DNA from: Paludibacter sp.
GTDB lineage: Bacteria; Bacteroidota; Bacteroidia; Bacteroidales; Paludibacteraceae
DNA: 6,667 nucleotides
Assembly: GCA_028705705.1 (NCBI GenBank)
Contig: JAQWCZ010000112.1
Coordinates: forward strand, 1 to 6,667
Reading direction: 5' to 3'
Shown here: positions 1-6,482 of the stretch, piece after piece
Layout: each line of letters starts with the position of its first letter
Numbering within the stretch: the stretch's first letter is position 1
Notes under the pieces: generated by a model
Database searches by the model: none
What the model saw: the letters and a program-made list of their open reading frames with translations, nothing else
What the model was told of the DNA's origin: nothing
Made by a program: the position numbers and the translations under genes

Positions 1-27
1 CTAATTGCTAACCACACAATCGGTTAA
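1..27 (+). CDS. etfB: C-terminal end of probable EtfB (electron transfer flavoprotein beta subunit), partial
   Basis: Frame 1 is open from the window edge to a TAA at 25-27 and encodes LIANHTIG. Eight residues cannot identify a protein. The assignment rests mainly on position: etfB is usually directly upstream of etfA on the same strand, and a short aliphatic/polar tail would fit an EtfB C-terminus. If correct, this subunit would bind AMP or a second flavin and form the heterodimer with the EtfA encoded at 135-1154. The gap to etfA is 107 bp, wide for an etfBA pair, and it is filled by the heptad repeat. The tail could belong to another protein. Confidence 0.5.
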   Translation, partial: LIANHTIG

Positions 28-28
28 T

Positions 29-127
29 TAAGTCAGCAGTCTACTGTCATCAGTCTACCGTCATAAGACGAAAGGCTAAAGACTGGAGACTGTGACCGCA
101 GACTGTAGACTATAGACCGCAGACATC
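29..127. repeat. Two oppositely oriented arrays of a 7-bp GAC-phased repeat
   Basis: From 80 to 127 the plus strand reads as consecutive 7-mers beginning AGAC: AGACTGG, AGACTGT, GACCGC (one base short), AGACTGT, AGACTAT, AGACCGC, AGACATC. From 63 back to 29 the minus strand reads in the same phase: TGACGGT, AGACTGA, TGACAGT, AGACTGC, TGACTTA. On the plus strand part of this left arm appears as a 14-bp direct repeat (37-50 and 51-64) with one mismatch. The two arms are therefore partly complementary and flank a centre at about 65-79. The array fills the space between the putative etfB stop and the etfA start, so it would be transcribed and could fold in the operon mRNA. No protein or known RNA family is recognised. 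Confidence 0.75.
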
Positions 128-134
128 AAAAAAA

Positions 135-1154
135 ATGAACAACATATTTGTATATTTAGAAATTGAAGACGGCATCGTAGCAGATGTTAGTCTGGAGCTG
201 CTGACCAAAGGACGCACACTGGCCGACAAGCAGCAATGCAAACTGGAAGCTGTTGCAGCAGGTTATCAGCTGGATAAAATCGGAGAGCAGGTTTTCCCTT
301 ATGGCGTTGATACTTTGTATCTGGCCGACGACAAACGCTTGTCGCCTTATACGACATTGCCTCATACTTCAATTTTGGTAAATCTTTTCAAAGAAGAAAA
401 ACCTCAGATTGCCCTGATGGGTGCGACTTCAATCGGACGTGATTTGGGTCCGAGGGTTTCATCAGCCTTGTTCAGTGGTTTGACTGCTGACTGTACCGCC
501 CTTGAAATCGGAACTTATGAAGATAAGAAAGCAGGTAAAGTTTATAACGATCTGTTATATCAGATTCGTCCGGCTTTCGGAGGCAATATCGTGGCTACCA
601 TTGTGAATCCGGATTGCCGTCCGCAAATGGCAACCGTGCGCGAAGGTGTTATGAAGAAAGAAATCCGCAATGCGAAACATGTAGGCAAAACAGTAAAATT
701 AGACGTTTCAAAATATGTTTCCGACACCGATTTCGTGATTGAGGTTATTGAGCGTCACATGGAAAAATCGAAAGTAAACCTGAAAGCTGCTCCTATCATT
801 GTGGCCGGAGGTTACGGTATGGGAAGTGCAGAAAACTTCAAAATGCTGTATGATCTGGCAGCTGTACTGGGAGGTGAAGTAGGCGCTTCACGTGCAGCAG
901 TTGACTCAGGAATGGCTGAACACGAAAGACAAATCGGTCAGACCGGCACCACGGTTCGTCCGAAACTCTATATCGCTTGTGGTATTTCCGGACAGATCCA
1001 GCACATTGCCGGGATGCAGGAAAGCGCCATGATCATCGCCATCAATAATGATCCGGATGCGCCCATTAACGCCATAGCCGATTATGTGATTACGGGTAAC
1101 GTGGAAGAAGTTGTCCCCAAAATGATTAAGTACTACAAGAAAAACAGCAAATAA
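135..1154 (+). CDS. etfA: Electron transfer flavoprotein alpha subunit (EtfA/FixB family)
   Basis: A cytoplasmic FAD-binding subunit that pairs with EtfB and carries electrons between acyl-CoA dehydrogenases and a quinone or other acceptor. The 339-residue length is close to the family norm. The N-terminal alpha/beta domain spans about residues 1-205. The C-terminal FAD domain spans about 215-339 and holds the diagnostic motifs: VGASRAAVD (249-257, with the conserved Ser-Arg pair), GQTGTTV (268-274), SGQIQHIAGM (285-294, with the flavin-contacting His290) and AINNDPDAPI (302-311) followed by IADY. The ATG follows an A-run with no clear Shine-Dalgarno, as is common in Bacteroidota. One base separates its TAA from the acyl-CoA dehydrogenase start, so the two are almost certainly cotranscribed. 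The sequence does not show whether this ETF is conventional or electron-bifurcating; that depends on EtfB, which is outside the window. Confidence 0.96.
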   Translation: MNNIFVYLEIEDGIVADVSLELLTKGRTLADKQQCKLEAVAAGYQLDKIGEQVFPYGVDTLYLADDKRLSPYTTLPHTSILVNLFKEEKPQIALMGATSIGRDLGPRVSSALFSGLTADCTALEIGTYEDKKAGKVYNDLLYQIRPAFGGNIVATIVNPDCRPQMATVREGVMKKEIRNAKHVGKTVKLDVSKYVSDTDFVIEVIERHMEKSKVNLKAAPIIVAGGYGMGSAENFKMLYDLAAVLGGEVGASRAAVDSGMAEHERQIGQTGTTVRPKLYIACGISGQIQHIAGMQESAMIIAINNDPDAPINAIADYVITGNVEEVVPKMIKYYKKNSK

Positions 1155-1155
1155 G

Positions 1156-2862
1156 ATGAACTACTACAATAATAATCCGGCATTAAGATTCCAGCTTTCG
1201 CATCCGTTGATGCAAAAGATTGTTGCTCTTAAGGAGCAGAATTTTGTTGAGAAGGATCAATATGATTACGCACCGCGTGATTTCGAAGATGCTATCGACA
1301 ACTACGAAAGAGTATTAGAAATTATCGGTGAAATTTGCGCCGAAATCATAGCTCCGAATGCTGAAAGCGTGGATCATGAAGGTCCGCAGGTAATCAACAA
1401 CCGTGTAAAATACGCCCGCGGCACCCAGGAAAACCACGATGCGCTTGCTCAGGCAGGCCTATACGGTATGTCGCTGCCACGTCAGTATGGAGGTCTTAAT
1501 TTCTCCATGATTCCTTACATCATGGGTGGTGAAATGGTGTCGCGCGCCGATGCGGGTTTTGCCAATATCTGGGGCTTGCAGGACTGCGCCGAAACCATTG
1601 CTGAATTTGCGGACGAAAGCATCAAAGCTGAATTCCTGCCTCGTGTTTGCCAGGGCGAAACCTGTTCAATGGACCTGACCGAGCCGGATGCAGGCTCCGA
1701 TTTACAGGCTGTACAACTCAAAGCTACATACAATGAGCACGATGGAGTATGGTACCTGAATGGTGTAAAACGCTTCATTACCAACGGCGATGCACAAATC
1801 AAACTGGTACTGGCCCGCTCGGAAGAAGGTTCTACTGACGGACGTGGTTTATCGTATTTCGTGGCGGACAATAATTTTGACCACACGATTAAAGTGCGTC
1901 GTATTGAAAATAAATTAGGTATCAAAGGTTCGCCAACCTGCGAGCTGGTATTTACCAACACACCGGCCAAATTGGTAGGAACCCGCCGCATGGGTCTGAT
2001 AAAATATGTGATGTCGCTGATGAACGGCGCCCGTTTAGGTGTTGGAGCACAATCGGTTGGTGTTTCTCAGGCTGCTTACGATGAAGCCATCGCTTATGCC
2101 CGAGAACGCAAACAATTTGGTAAGGCCATCATCGAATTCCCGGCAATGTACGAAATGATTTCACTGATGAAAGCTAAACTCGATGCTACTCGCGCCTTAT
2201 TATACGAAACCACCCGTTTCGTGGATGTGTACAAAGCTTATGAAGCCATCGAAGCAACCCGGAAGCTGACACCGGAAGAACGTGCCGACTACAAAGAGTA
2301 TCAGAAATTGGCCGATGCGTTTACCCCGATTCTAAAAATGTTTTCCAGCGAATTCGCCAACCAGAATGCCTACGACAGCATCCAGGTACACGGCGGTTCG
2401 GGTTTCATGAAAGACTATGCCTGCGAGCGCATCTATCGCGATGCCCGTATCCTGACGATTTACGAGGGAACTTCCCAGTTGCAGACTGTTGCGGCCATCC
2501 GCCACGTCACCACCGGCAACTACCTCAAACAAATCAGGCATTACGAGGCCCAACCGATTAATCCAGAGTTTCATTCCCTGCGGAAGAAGCTGATCACCAT
2601 GACAACTTTACTGGAGAATTCCACAAATCGTGTTACTGAAAGTAAGAATCCGGAATACATCGACTTCCAGGCGCGTCGTTTGGTTGAAATGGCCGGTCAC
2701 ATCATCATGACCTACCTGCTCATCATCGATGCCAGCCGCGATGACATGTTCCGCAAATCAGCAGAAGTTTATCAACGCTATGCAGAAGTGGAAGTCAGGA
2801 AACATGCTACTTTCATCAAAAATTTCGATGTGGAGCAAGTGGATAAGTATAAGATAGCGTAA
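1156..2862 (+). CDS. Acyl-CoA dehydrogenase, long form with C-terminal extension
   Basis: An FAD enzyme that forms, or in reverse reduces, the alpha-beta double bond of an acyl-CoA, with ETF as electron partner. At 568 residues it is much longer than the classical form of about 380. An N-terminal extension covers about 1-45. The helical N-domain with GLYGMSLPRQYGG (101-113) follows. The beta domain has the family signature DLTEPDAGSD (173-182). The C-terminal helical domain has RKQFG (318-322), the VHGGSGF motif (411-417) and YEGTSQLQ (436-443), where Glu437 is the expected catalytic base. A charged insertion (about 357-390) and about 120 residues after the catalytic motif resemble long acyl-CoA dehydrogenases with an extra C-terminal helical domain. 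The gene starts one base after the etfA stop, which suggests translational coupling. Chain length and direction cannot be read from sequence. Bacteroidota use such sets for fatty-acid oxidation and for butyrate-type fermentation. Confidence 0.93.
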   Translation: MNYYNNNPALRFQLSHPLMQKIVALKEQNFVEKDQYDYAPRDFEDAIDNYERVLEIIGEICAEIIAPNAESVDHEGPQVINNRVKYARGTQENHDALAQAGLYGMSLPRQYGGLNFSMIPYIMGGEMVSRADAGFANIWGLQDCAETIAEFADESIKAEFLPRVCQGETCSMDLTEPDAGSDLQAVQLKATYNEHDGVWYLNGVKRFITNGDAQIKLVLARSEEGSTDGRGLSYFVADNNFDHTIKVRRIENKLGIKGSPTCELVFTNTPAKLVGTRRMGLIKYVMSLMNGARLGVGAQSVGVSQAAYDEAIAYARERKQFGKAIIEFPAMYEMISLMKAKLDATRALLYETTRFVDVYKAYEAIEATRKLTPEERADYKEYQKLADAFTPILKMFSSEFANQNAYDSIQVHGGSGFMKDYACERIYRDARILTIYEGTSQLQTVAAIRHVTTGNYLKQIRHYEAQPINPEFHSLRKKLITMTTLLENSTNRVTESKNPEYIDFQARRLVEMAGHIIMTYLLIIDASRDDMFRKSAEVYQRYAEVEVRKHATFIKNFDVEQVDKYKIA

Positions 2863-2871
2863 AATGATTGT

Positions 2872-2903
2872 AGAGACGCACGATCGTGCGTCTCTTTTCT
2901 TTT
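2872..2903 (+). terminator. Rho-independent terminator of the etf-acyl-CoA dehydrogenase operon
   Basis: Bases 2872-2895 form a perfect 24-bp palindrome (arms AGAGACGCACGA and TCGTGCGTCTCT). It starts ten bases after the dehydrogenase stop and runs into TTTTCTTTT. With a four-base GATC loop the stem is ten pairs and GC-rich, which fits an intrinsic terminator on the plus strand. On the minus strand only a weak T-tract follows, so its effect on the convergent hydrolase gene is uncertain. The left side continues outward as TTGT without a matching ACAA on the right, so this may be a worn copy of a longer GTAGAGACG...CGTCTCTAC palindrome. Confidence 0.8.
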
Positions 2904-2980
2904 AAACAACAACCGTCAGAAACGAGTGACCTTAATCGCGAAGCGATTTCGACACGAGTTTTCTGACGGTTGTGTTTAAA
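2901..2980. repeat. 80-bp nested inverted repeat in the convergent gap
   Basis: The left arm, 2901-2922, and the right arm, 2960-2980, are reverse complements over 21 positions with a single extra A in the left arm; both outer ends are TTTAAAC on their own strand. Inside lies a second perfect hairpin, AATCGC (2934-2939), GAA loop, GCGATT (2943-2948). The unit sits 20 bp after the hydrolase-epimerase stop and directly after the terminator T-tract. It may act as a transcript-end structure for the minus-strand gene, though no T-run follows it on that strand. It also has the shape of a small non-autonomous palindromic element. I see no flanking target-site duplication and no coding sequence. Confidence 0.7.
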
Positions 2981-2999
2981 CCATTTCTCCGATCCATTT

Positions 3000-5168
3000 T
3001 TAGCGTACTTCAAATTTATAAACGCAGATATGTTTATATGTTTCACCCGGTTTCAGAATCGTATTCGGGAAAGCAGGTTGATTCGGACTGTCGGGAAAAT
3101 GCTGCGTTTCCATGGCAAAAGAGGTGCGGTAATTATAGACTTCACCATATTTCCCACTGTCTTTACCCTGAAAGAAATTACCTCCGTAGAACTGCATGGC
3201 CGGTTGATCGGTCAACACCCGCATCTGAACTCCGTTAGAAGGTTCAAATATAACGGCAGCTTCGGTGAATATATCTCCATGTTTGTGCAGAATCCAGTTA
3301 TGGTCGTAACCCAGACCGTACTTTAATGCGTCGAATGGTTGATTAACACGCTCACCTACTGTTGTAGGTTTACGGAAATCCATCGGCGTTCCATCAACCG
3401 ATGCAATCGCAATCTCGCCGGTTGGAATCAATCCTGCATCAGTCGGATTATAGAAAGGTGCGTAAATCTGCATCACGTGTGAATTGATTTCTTTAGCAGT
3501 TCCTGAATTAAATCCATGCAAGTTGAAGAAAGAATGGTGTGTGATATTCACCGGAGTAGCTTTATCGGTTGTTGCAGCATAAGTAATTTCCAGCTCGTTT
3601 TCATTGGTCAGGGTATAAACCACTGTTACTGATAAATTACCCGGATAGCCCTCTTCTCCATCTTTCGAAAGATATTTCAGTTCCAGGGCATCTTCATTTT
3701 GCGCATTTTTGAATACACGTGCATCCCATACCACGTTATGAAAACCTTTGATACCACCATGCAAGTGATTCTCGCCATTGTTGATTGCTAATTGGTATTC
3801 AACCCCATCAAGCGTAAATTTTCCTTTGGCGATGCGATTACCATATCTTCCAATCAATGCACCAAAGTAAGCTTCATTGCCTTTTTTATACCCTTCAACG
3901 GATGAAAAACCTGTTACTACATCCAGCATGTTGTGATTCCTGTCGGGTACCCACAGATTGACTACCCTTCCTCCAAAGTTGGTGATTTGCGCCACCATAC
4001 CCTGACGGTTTTTCAGCGTATATAAACTAACTTCTTTTCCATCGATAGTTCTTTTGAAATCGGCTTCATTCATCAGTTTTACATCAGAAATCTTTCCGGT
4101 TAACTTTTTAATCAACTCCACTTCCTTCGGGTCAAAAGGAGTTTTATCCTGACGATAAATGTCGTGAAACCAGAGTTCAGGCTCTTTCTCATCCGGACGC
4201 GGGTCTGCCCAAGCGAAGATCGTATTAGTTTTACCCGACACAAAACCCCAGTTGATAGCTCCAACATTGTTTCTTTTGAGCAATGGCATGATATTGTCGA
4301 AACGGCTGTTGTTGCGACGAGCCATGTACTCGGTGCAAATCATCGGACGACCATGGGTTTTCAACAAGTCAATCCACAACTGATGATTTTCCGGATCACG
4401 GTAATTATGATAGGTGAGCACATCAGAATTAGCGATCTGGAATTCATTTAACTCAGGATATTTAAAGAACCACACCCCTGCACTGATCGGTTGTGTAGGA
4501 TTCACTTCCCTGGCCCATTTAAATACATTTCTCAGCAAGGGCATTGAATTCATGCCATGTTTACTGTTACCCGGTTCATTGTATAAGTCCCAGAGTAACA
4601 CCCTTTCATCATTCTTAAATGTTGTCAGGATGTCTTTCACGTATTTTTCCAATACCGGAAACAAGGTAGCAGTATCTTTACGCAGACTTACAGCAGGATC
4701 CTGCACCCAACCTGAATTATGAATGCCCGGTTTAGGCTCCGGTTGTTTCCCGGCGACTGTTTCTTCGTTCCAGCAGTCATCAAAGAAGACGAAAATCGTT
4801 TTAATCCCGTGTTTAGAAGAGATTGTCAGGTACTCATCCATGCGTTTCTTCAACCCTTCCGCATCTGCTTTCCAGACCTCACTACTCAGATAAACACGCA
4901 TCAGGTTGAAACCCAGTTCTTCGGCCCAGCCCAGTTCTTTATCGATGGTAGCGGCATCGAAAGTTTCACTTGCCCACATCTCCACCTGGTTGATAGCTGA
5001 ACTGGGTTGAAAGTTACATCCGGCAAGCCAGGGCTGCTCTGCGTACCAGGCTGCGGATTTATCCCCGGACCAGACCTGAGAGGTATGCAGTTGTCCTTGC
5101 TGTGCACAAGATACAGTTGCGACTAACAAGGTTAATACCGGAAAAATCTTATATAAAATTGTTTTCAT
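3000..5168 (-). CDS. Exported fusion of a clan GH-A glycoside hydrolase (GH5-like) and an aldose 1-epimerase
   Basis: Predicted two-domain carbohydrate enzyme of 722 residues in one uninterrupted frame. Residues 1-22 form an export signal: Lys, a hydrophobic core, then TVSCAQQ. Cys21 could be lipidated, although Thr at -3 is not ideal; cleavage after SCA is the alternative. Residues about 45-345 look like a TIM-barrel cellulase-type hydrolase, with likely acid/base Glu198 in WDLYNEPGN (193-201), likely nucleophile Glu280 in ICTEYMAR (277-284) and NWGFVSGKTNT (306-316). Residues about 363-722 are a GalM-like mutarotase: GRYGNRIAKG (440-449), NHLHGG (His470), NITHHSFFNL (541-550, His545 the likely acid), GYDHNW (Asp622) and METQHFPDSPN (686-696, Glu687 the likely base). 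All expected catalytic residues are present in both halves. Inference: the hydrolase frees a sugar with retained anomeric form and the second domain equilibrates its anomers in the periplasm. Substrate is unknown; xylan- or cellulose-type labels would be guesses. The start gives a complete signal peptide, with GGAA just upstream. Confidence 0.9.
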   Translation of the reverse strand: MKTILYKIFPVLTLLVATVSCAQQGQLHTSQVWSGDKSAAWYAEQPWLAGCNFQPSSAINQVEMWASETFDAATIDKELGWAEELGFNLMRVYLSSEVWKADAEGLKKRMDEYLTISSKHGIKTIFVFFDDCWNEETVAGKQPEPKPGIHNSGWVQDPAVSLRKDTATLFPVLEKYVKDILTTFKNDERVLLWDLYNEPGNSKHGMNSMPLLRNVFKWAREVNPTQPISAGVWFFKYPELNEFQIANSDVLTYHNYRDPENHQLWIDLLKTHGRPMICTEYMARRNNSRFDNIMPLLKRNNVGAINWGFVSGKTNTIFAWADPRPDEKEPELWFHDIYRQDKTPFDPKEVELIKKLTGKISDVKLMNEADFKRTIDGKEVSLYTLKNRQGMVAQITNFGGRVVNLWVPDRNHNMLDVVTGFSSVEGYKKGNEAYFGALIGRYGNRIAKGKFTLDGVEYQLAINNGENHLHGGIKGFHNVVWDARVFKNAQNEDALELKYLSKDGEEGYPGNLSVTVVYTLTNENELEITYAATTDKATPVNITHHSFFNLHGFNSGTAKEINSHVMQIYAPFYNPTDAGLIPTGEIAIASVDGTPMDFRKPTTVGERVNQPFDALKYGLGYDHNWILHKHGDIFTEAAVIFEPSNGVQMRVLTDQPAMQFYGGNFFQGKDSGKYGEVYNYRTSFAMETQHFPDSPNQPAFPNTILKPGETYKHICVYKFEVR

Positions 5169-5331
5169 TATTCCAATAGTTCGTTAAAAATACAATAATA
5201 TTTACGTCGCAATCGCGGCAAATTCAATGAGTTCTTTGACAATAAGTATAGCATATAAATGAGACATCAATAAAATCTCCAATGTGTTTTGCCGATTCGT
5301 TTCATATTTGTTTTGTATAAATTTATGTTGA

Positions 5332-5360
5332 CAAATTTAGACATAACACATAATAACCAA
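5332..5360 (-). promoter_or_regulatory. Candidate Bacteroidota-type promoter for the hydrolase-epimerase gene
   Basis: On the minus strand 5339-5332 reads TAAATTTG, matching the Bacteroidota -7 consensus TAnnTTTG. A TTG lies 18 bases upstream (5360-5358), and TTTG (5366-5363) lies slightly further out. This would place the transcription start near 5325 and leave a leader of about 155 nt before the ATG. A short inverted repeat, TTATGT (5323-5328) and ACATAA (5341-5346), brackets the -7 box and could be a regulator site. The rest of the 5169-5440 gap is A+T-rich and shows no gene. In such sequence chance matches are easy, so the call is tentative. Confidence 0.38.
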
Positions 5361-5368
5361 TGCAAAAA

Positions 5369-5389
5369 TAGTTTCATTATATGAAACTA
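5369..5389. promoter_or_regulatory. Perfect 9+3+9 palindrome: candidate operator, or weak terminator of the transporter gene
   Basis: Arms TAGTTTCAT (5369-5377) and ATGAAACTA (5381-5389) are exact reverse complements around a three-base TAT centre. The site lies just upstream of the candidate promoter of the hydrolase-epimerase gene. A further half-site GTTTCAT occurs at 5299-5305, on the other side of the predicted transcription start. That arrangement suits a dimeric transcription factor. On the minus strand the palindrome is followed at once by five T residues (5368-5364) and lies about 50 bases after the transporter stop, so it could instead be an A+T-rich intrinsic terminator. The stem has only two G-C pairs, which makes termination weak. 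Confidence 0.5.
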
Positions 5390-5440
5390 AACAAGCATCA
5401 TAATCCAATGTTGATTAATTAACAAAAAAATCGGAAATAT

Positions 5441-6370
5441 TTACTTAAAACCCGGGTTTTTCATCTTCTCCGCCTCCAACTGGGCCCGCGACTTACTTTG
5501 CGTCACAATATATACCCCCGAAAACACCAGTACCGCTGCCAGCGCCTGCTGATAGCCGAACTTATCGATACCCACGAGGACAGCCACCAACGAAGCCATG
5601 ATGGGCTGCACGTAATTGTACATACTTAGGGTAGTTGGACGAACAGCTTTTTGACCGATCGGCAATAAAATATAACTCAGGAAGGTAGCCAATACGATTA
5701 CATAAGCAATCGCCAACCAGGTTGTATTTGTTAAAGCTGCAAAACTCACCTCGGTAAGCAAGGAATAACTGAAGGGTAAACCGGTTATGGTTGCAAACAG
5801 AAACATCCATTTCATGACCGTGACCGGATGATATTTGATAATCAAATTTTTGAAAAGGGTAAGATAGGTAGCAAAAGATATCACAGCCAGAAAAACAATG
5901 ATATTACCCAGCATGTTGCCATTACCGGATGCGACCGTCTGACTGCTGAAAACAATAATTAGTGCGCCTGAAGCCCCCACGATTACTCCGATTGCTTTCA
6001 GTTGTGTAATGGGTTCTTTCAGAAAAATAGCAGACAAAATCATCGTCACGATGGGTAACATGGTCACCACGATGGAAGCATCAATAGAGGAAGTCATAGA
6101 CAAGCCCACAAAAAAAGGCAATTGATTGAGTGTGAGTCCGAACACAGAAGCAAAAAACAACAGCAGCACATCCTTGGCAGGGACATGTTCACGCTTAATG
6201 AACAGCGATGCCAACCAAAATAACACCATCGCTCCTGAGAAACGAAAAAACGTGAGTACTGTAGGATGTAAAATCTCAGGCATCAACATCCGGGCTACCG
6301 GATTATTAACCCCAAAAAAAATGTTCGTCAGCAACAAGGCAAGATGTCCTGTTAGTTTTTTTTTATCCAC
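5441..6370 (-). CDS. EamA/DMT-superfamily transporter, ten transmembrane helices
   Basis: Inner-membrane protein of 309 residues, the usual length for this family, whose members export amino acids, nucleotides or other metabolites. Two EamA repeats are visible, about 9-141 and 154-290. Hydrophobic helices lie near 8-26, 37-57, 68-88, 93-115, 124-142, 154-174, 185-203, 215-238, 247-266 and 272-290. Typical features are the N-terminal NIFFGVNNPVAR (16-27) and the repeat-2 segment YNYVQPIMASLVAVLVG (251-267). The tail is short and charged. The start is GTG (6370-6368): the frame upstream is closed by TAA with no in-frame ATG, and the first internal Met, at residue 28, would remove the first helix. 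The substrate cannot be inferred. It is on the same strand as the upstream dioxygenase homologue but seems to have its own -7 box. Confidence 0.93.
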   Translation of the reverse strand: MDKKKLTGHLALLLTNIFFGVNNPVARMLMPEILHPTVLTFFRFSGAMVLFWLASLFIKREHVPAKDVLLLFFASVFGLTLNQLPFFVGLSMTSSIDASIVVTMLPIVTMILSAIFLKEPITQLKAIGVIVGASGALIIVFSSQTVASGNGNMLGNIIVFLAVISFATYLTLFKNLIIKYHPVTVMKWMFLFATITGLPFSYSLLTEVSFAALTNTTWLAIAYVIVLATFLSYILLPIGQKAVRPTTLSMYNYVQPIMASLVAVLVGIDKFGYQQALAAVLVFSGVYIVTQSKSRAQLEAEKMKNPGFK

Positions 6371-6389
6371 AAGGTTTAATTTTGAGGGG

Positions 6390-6397
6390 CAAAGATA
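6390..6397 (-). promoter_or_regulatory. -7 promoter box of the EamA transporter gene
   Basis: The minus strand 6397-6390 reads TATCTTTG, a full match to the Bacteroidota -7 consensus TAnnTTTG, 19 bases before the GTG start. It predicts a very short leader. I see no TTG at the usual -33 spacing; the nearest (6427-6425) leaves a 27-base gap, too long for the consensus. Confidence 0.45.
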
Positions 6398-6420
6398 GTC
6401 ATTTTAGCGAATATTGTAGG

Positions 6421-6460
6421 AGCCCAAGGCTTGCGCCTAATAACAAAAAAGGTTAGGGCG
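6421..6460. repeat. Small paired hairpins between the dioxygenase homologue and the transporter
   Basis: AGCC-CAA-GGCT (6421-6431) is a perfect 4-bp stem. CGCCTAA (6434-6440) pairs with TTAGGGCG (6453-6460) with one bulged base, around a 12-base loop that includes a run of six A. They lie 23-62 bases beyond the dioxygenase stop and could help end that transcript, but no T-tract follows either stem on the minus strand. The remainder of the 6371-6482 gap is A+T-rich with no gene. Confidence 0.4.
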
Positions 6461-6482
6461 AATTTAATTAATCAATCATGAA

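Noticed and set aside
29..127. CRISPR-like array reading of the GAC heptads
   Set aside because: Units are 7 bp without spacers of 25-40 bp, and no cas genes are visible.
1515..1991. 158-codon open frame on the minus strand inside the acyl-CoA dehydrogenase gene
   Set aside because: It is antisense to a well-supported enzyme domain with the family signature, and its translation resembles no protein family.
2901..2980. Insertion sequence remnant
   Set aside because: There is no transposase coding sequence and no target-site duplication at the ends (TTCT on the left, CCAT on the right).
2970..3326. Plus-strand open frames of 118 and 88 codons opposite the 3' end of the epimerase domain
   Set aside because: They overlap the conserved mutarotase active-site region on the other strand and start inside the inverted repeat; their translations look like reverse-strand noise.
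5447..5460. Palindrome AAAACCCGGGTTTT over the last codons of the transporter gene as a terminator
   Set aside because: It lies within the coding sequence, leaves only a 5-bp stem with a four-base loop, and the nearest T-run is about 14 bases further on.
6434..6460. CGCCTAA/TTAGGGCG stem as an intrinsic terminator of the dioxygenase homologue
   Set aside because: The T-rich stretch is inside the loop on the minus strand, and no T-tract follows the stem; kept only as a small repeat.
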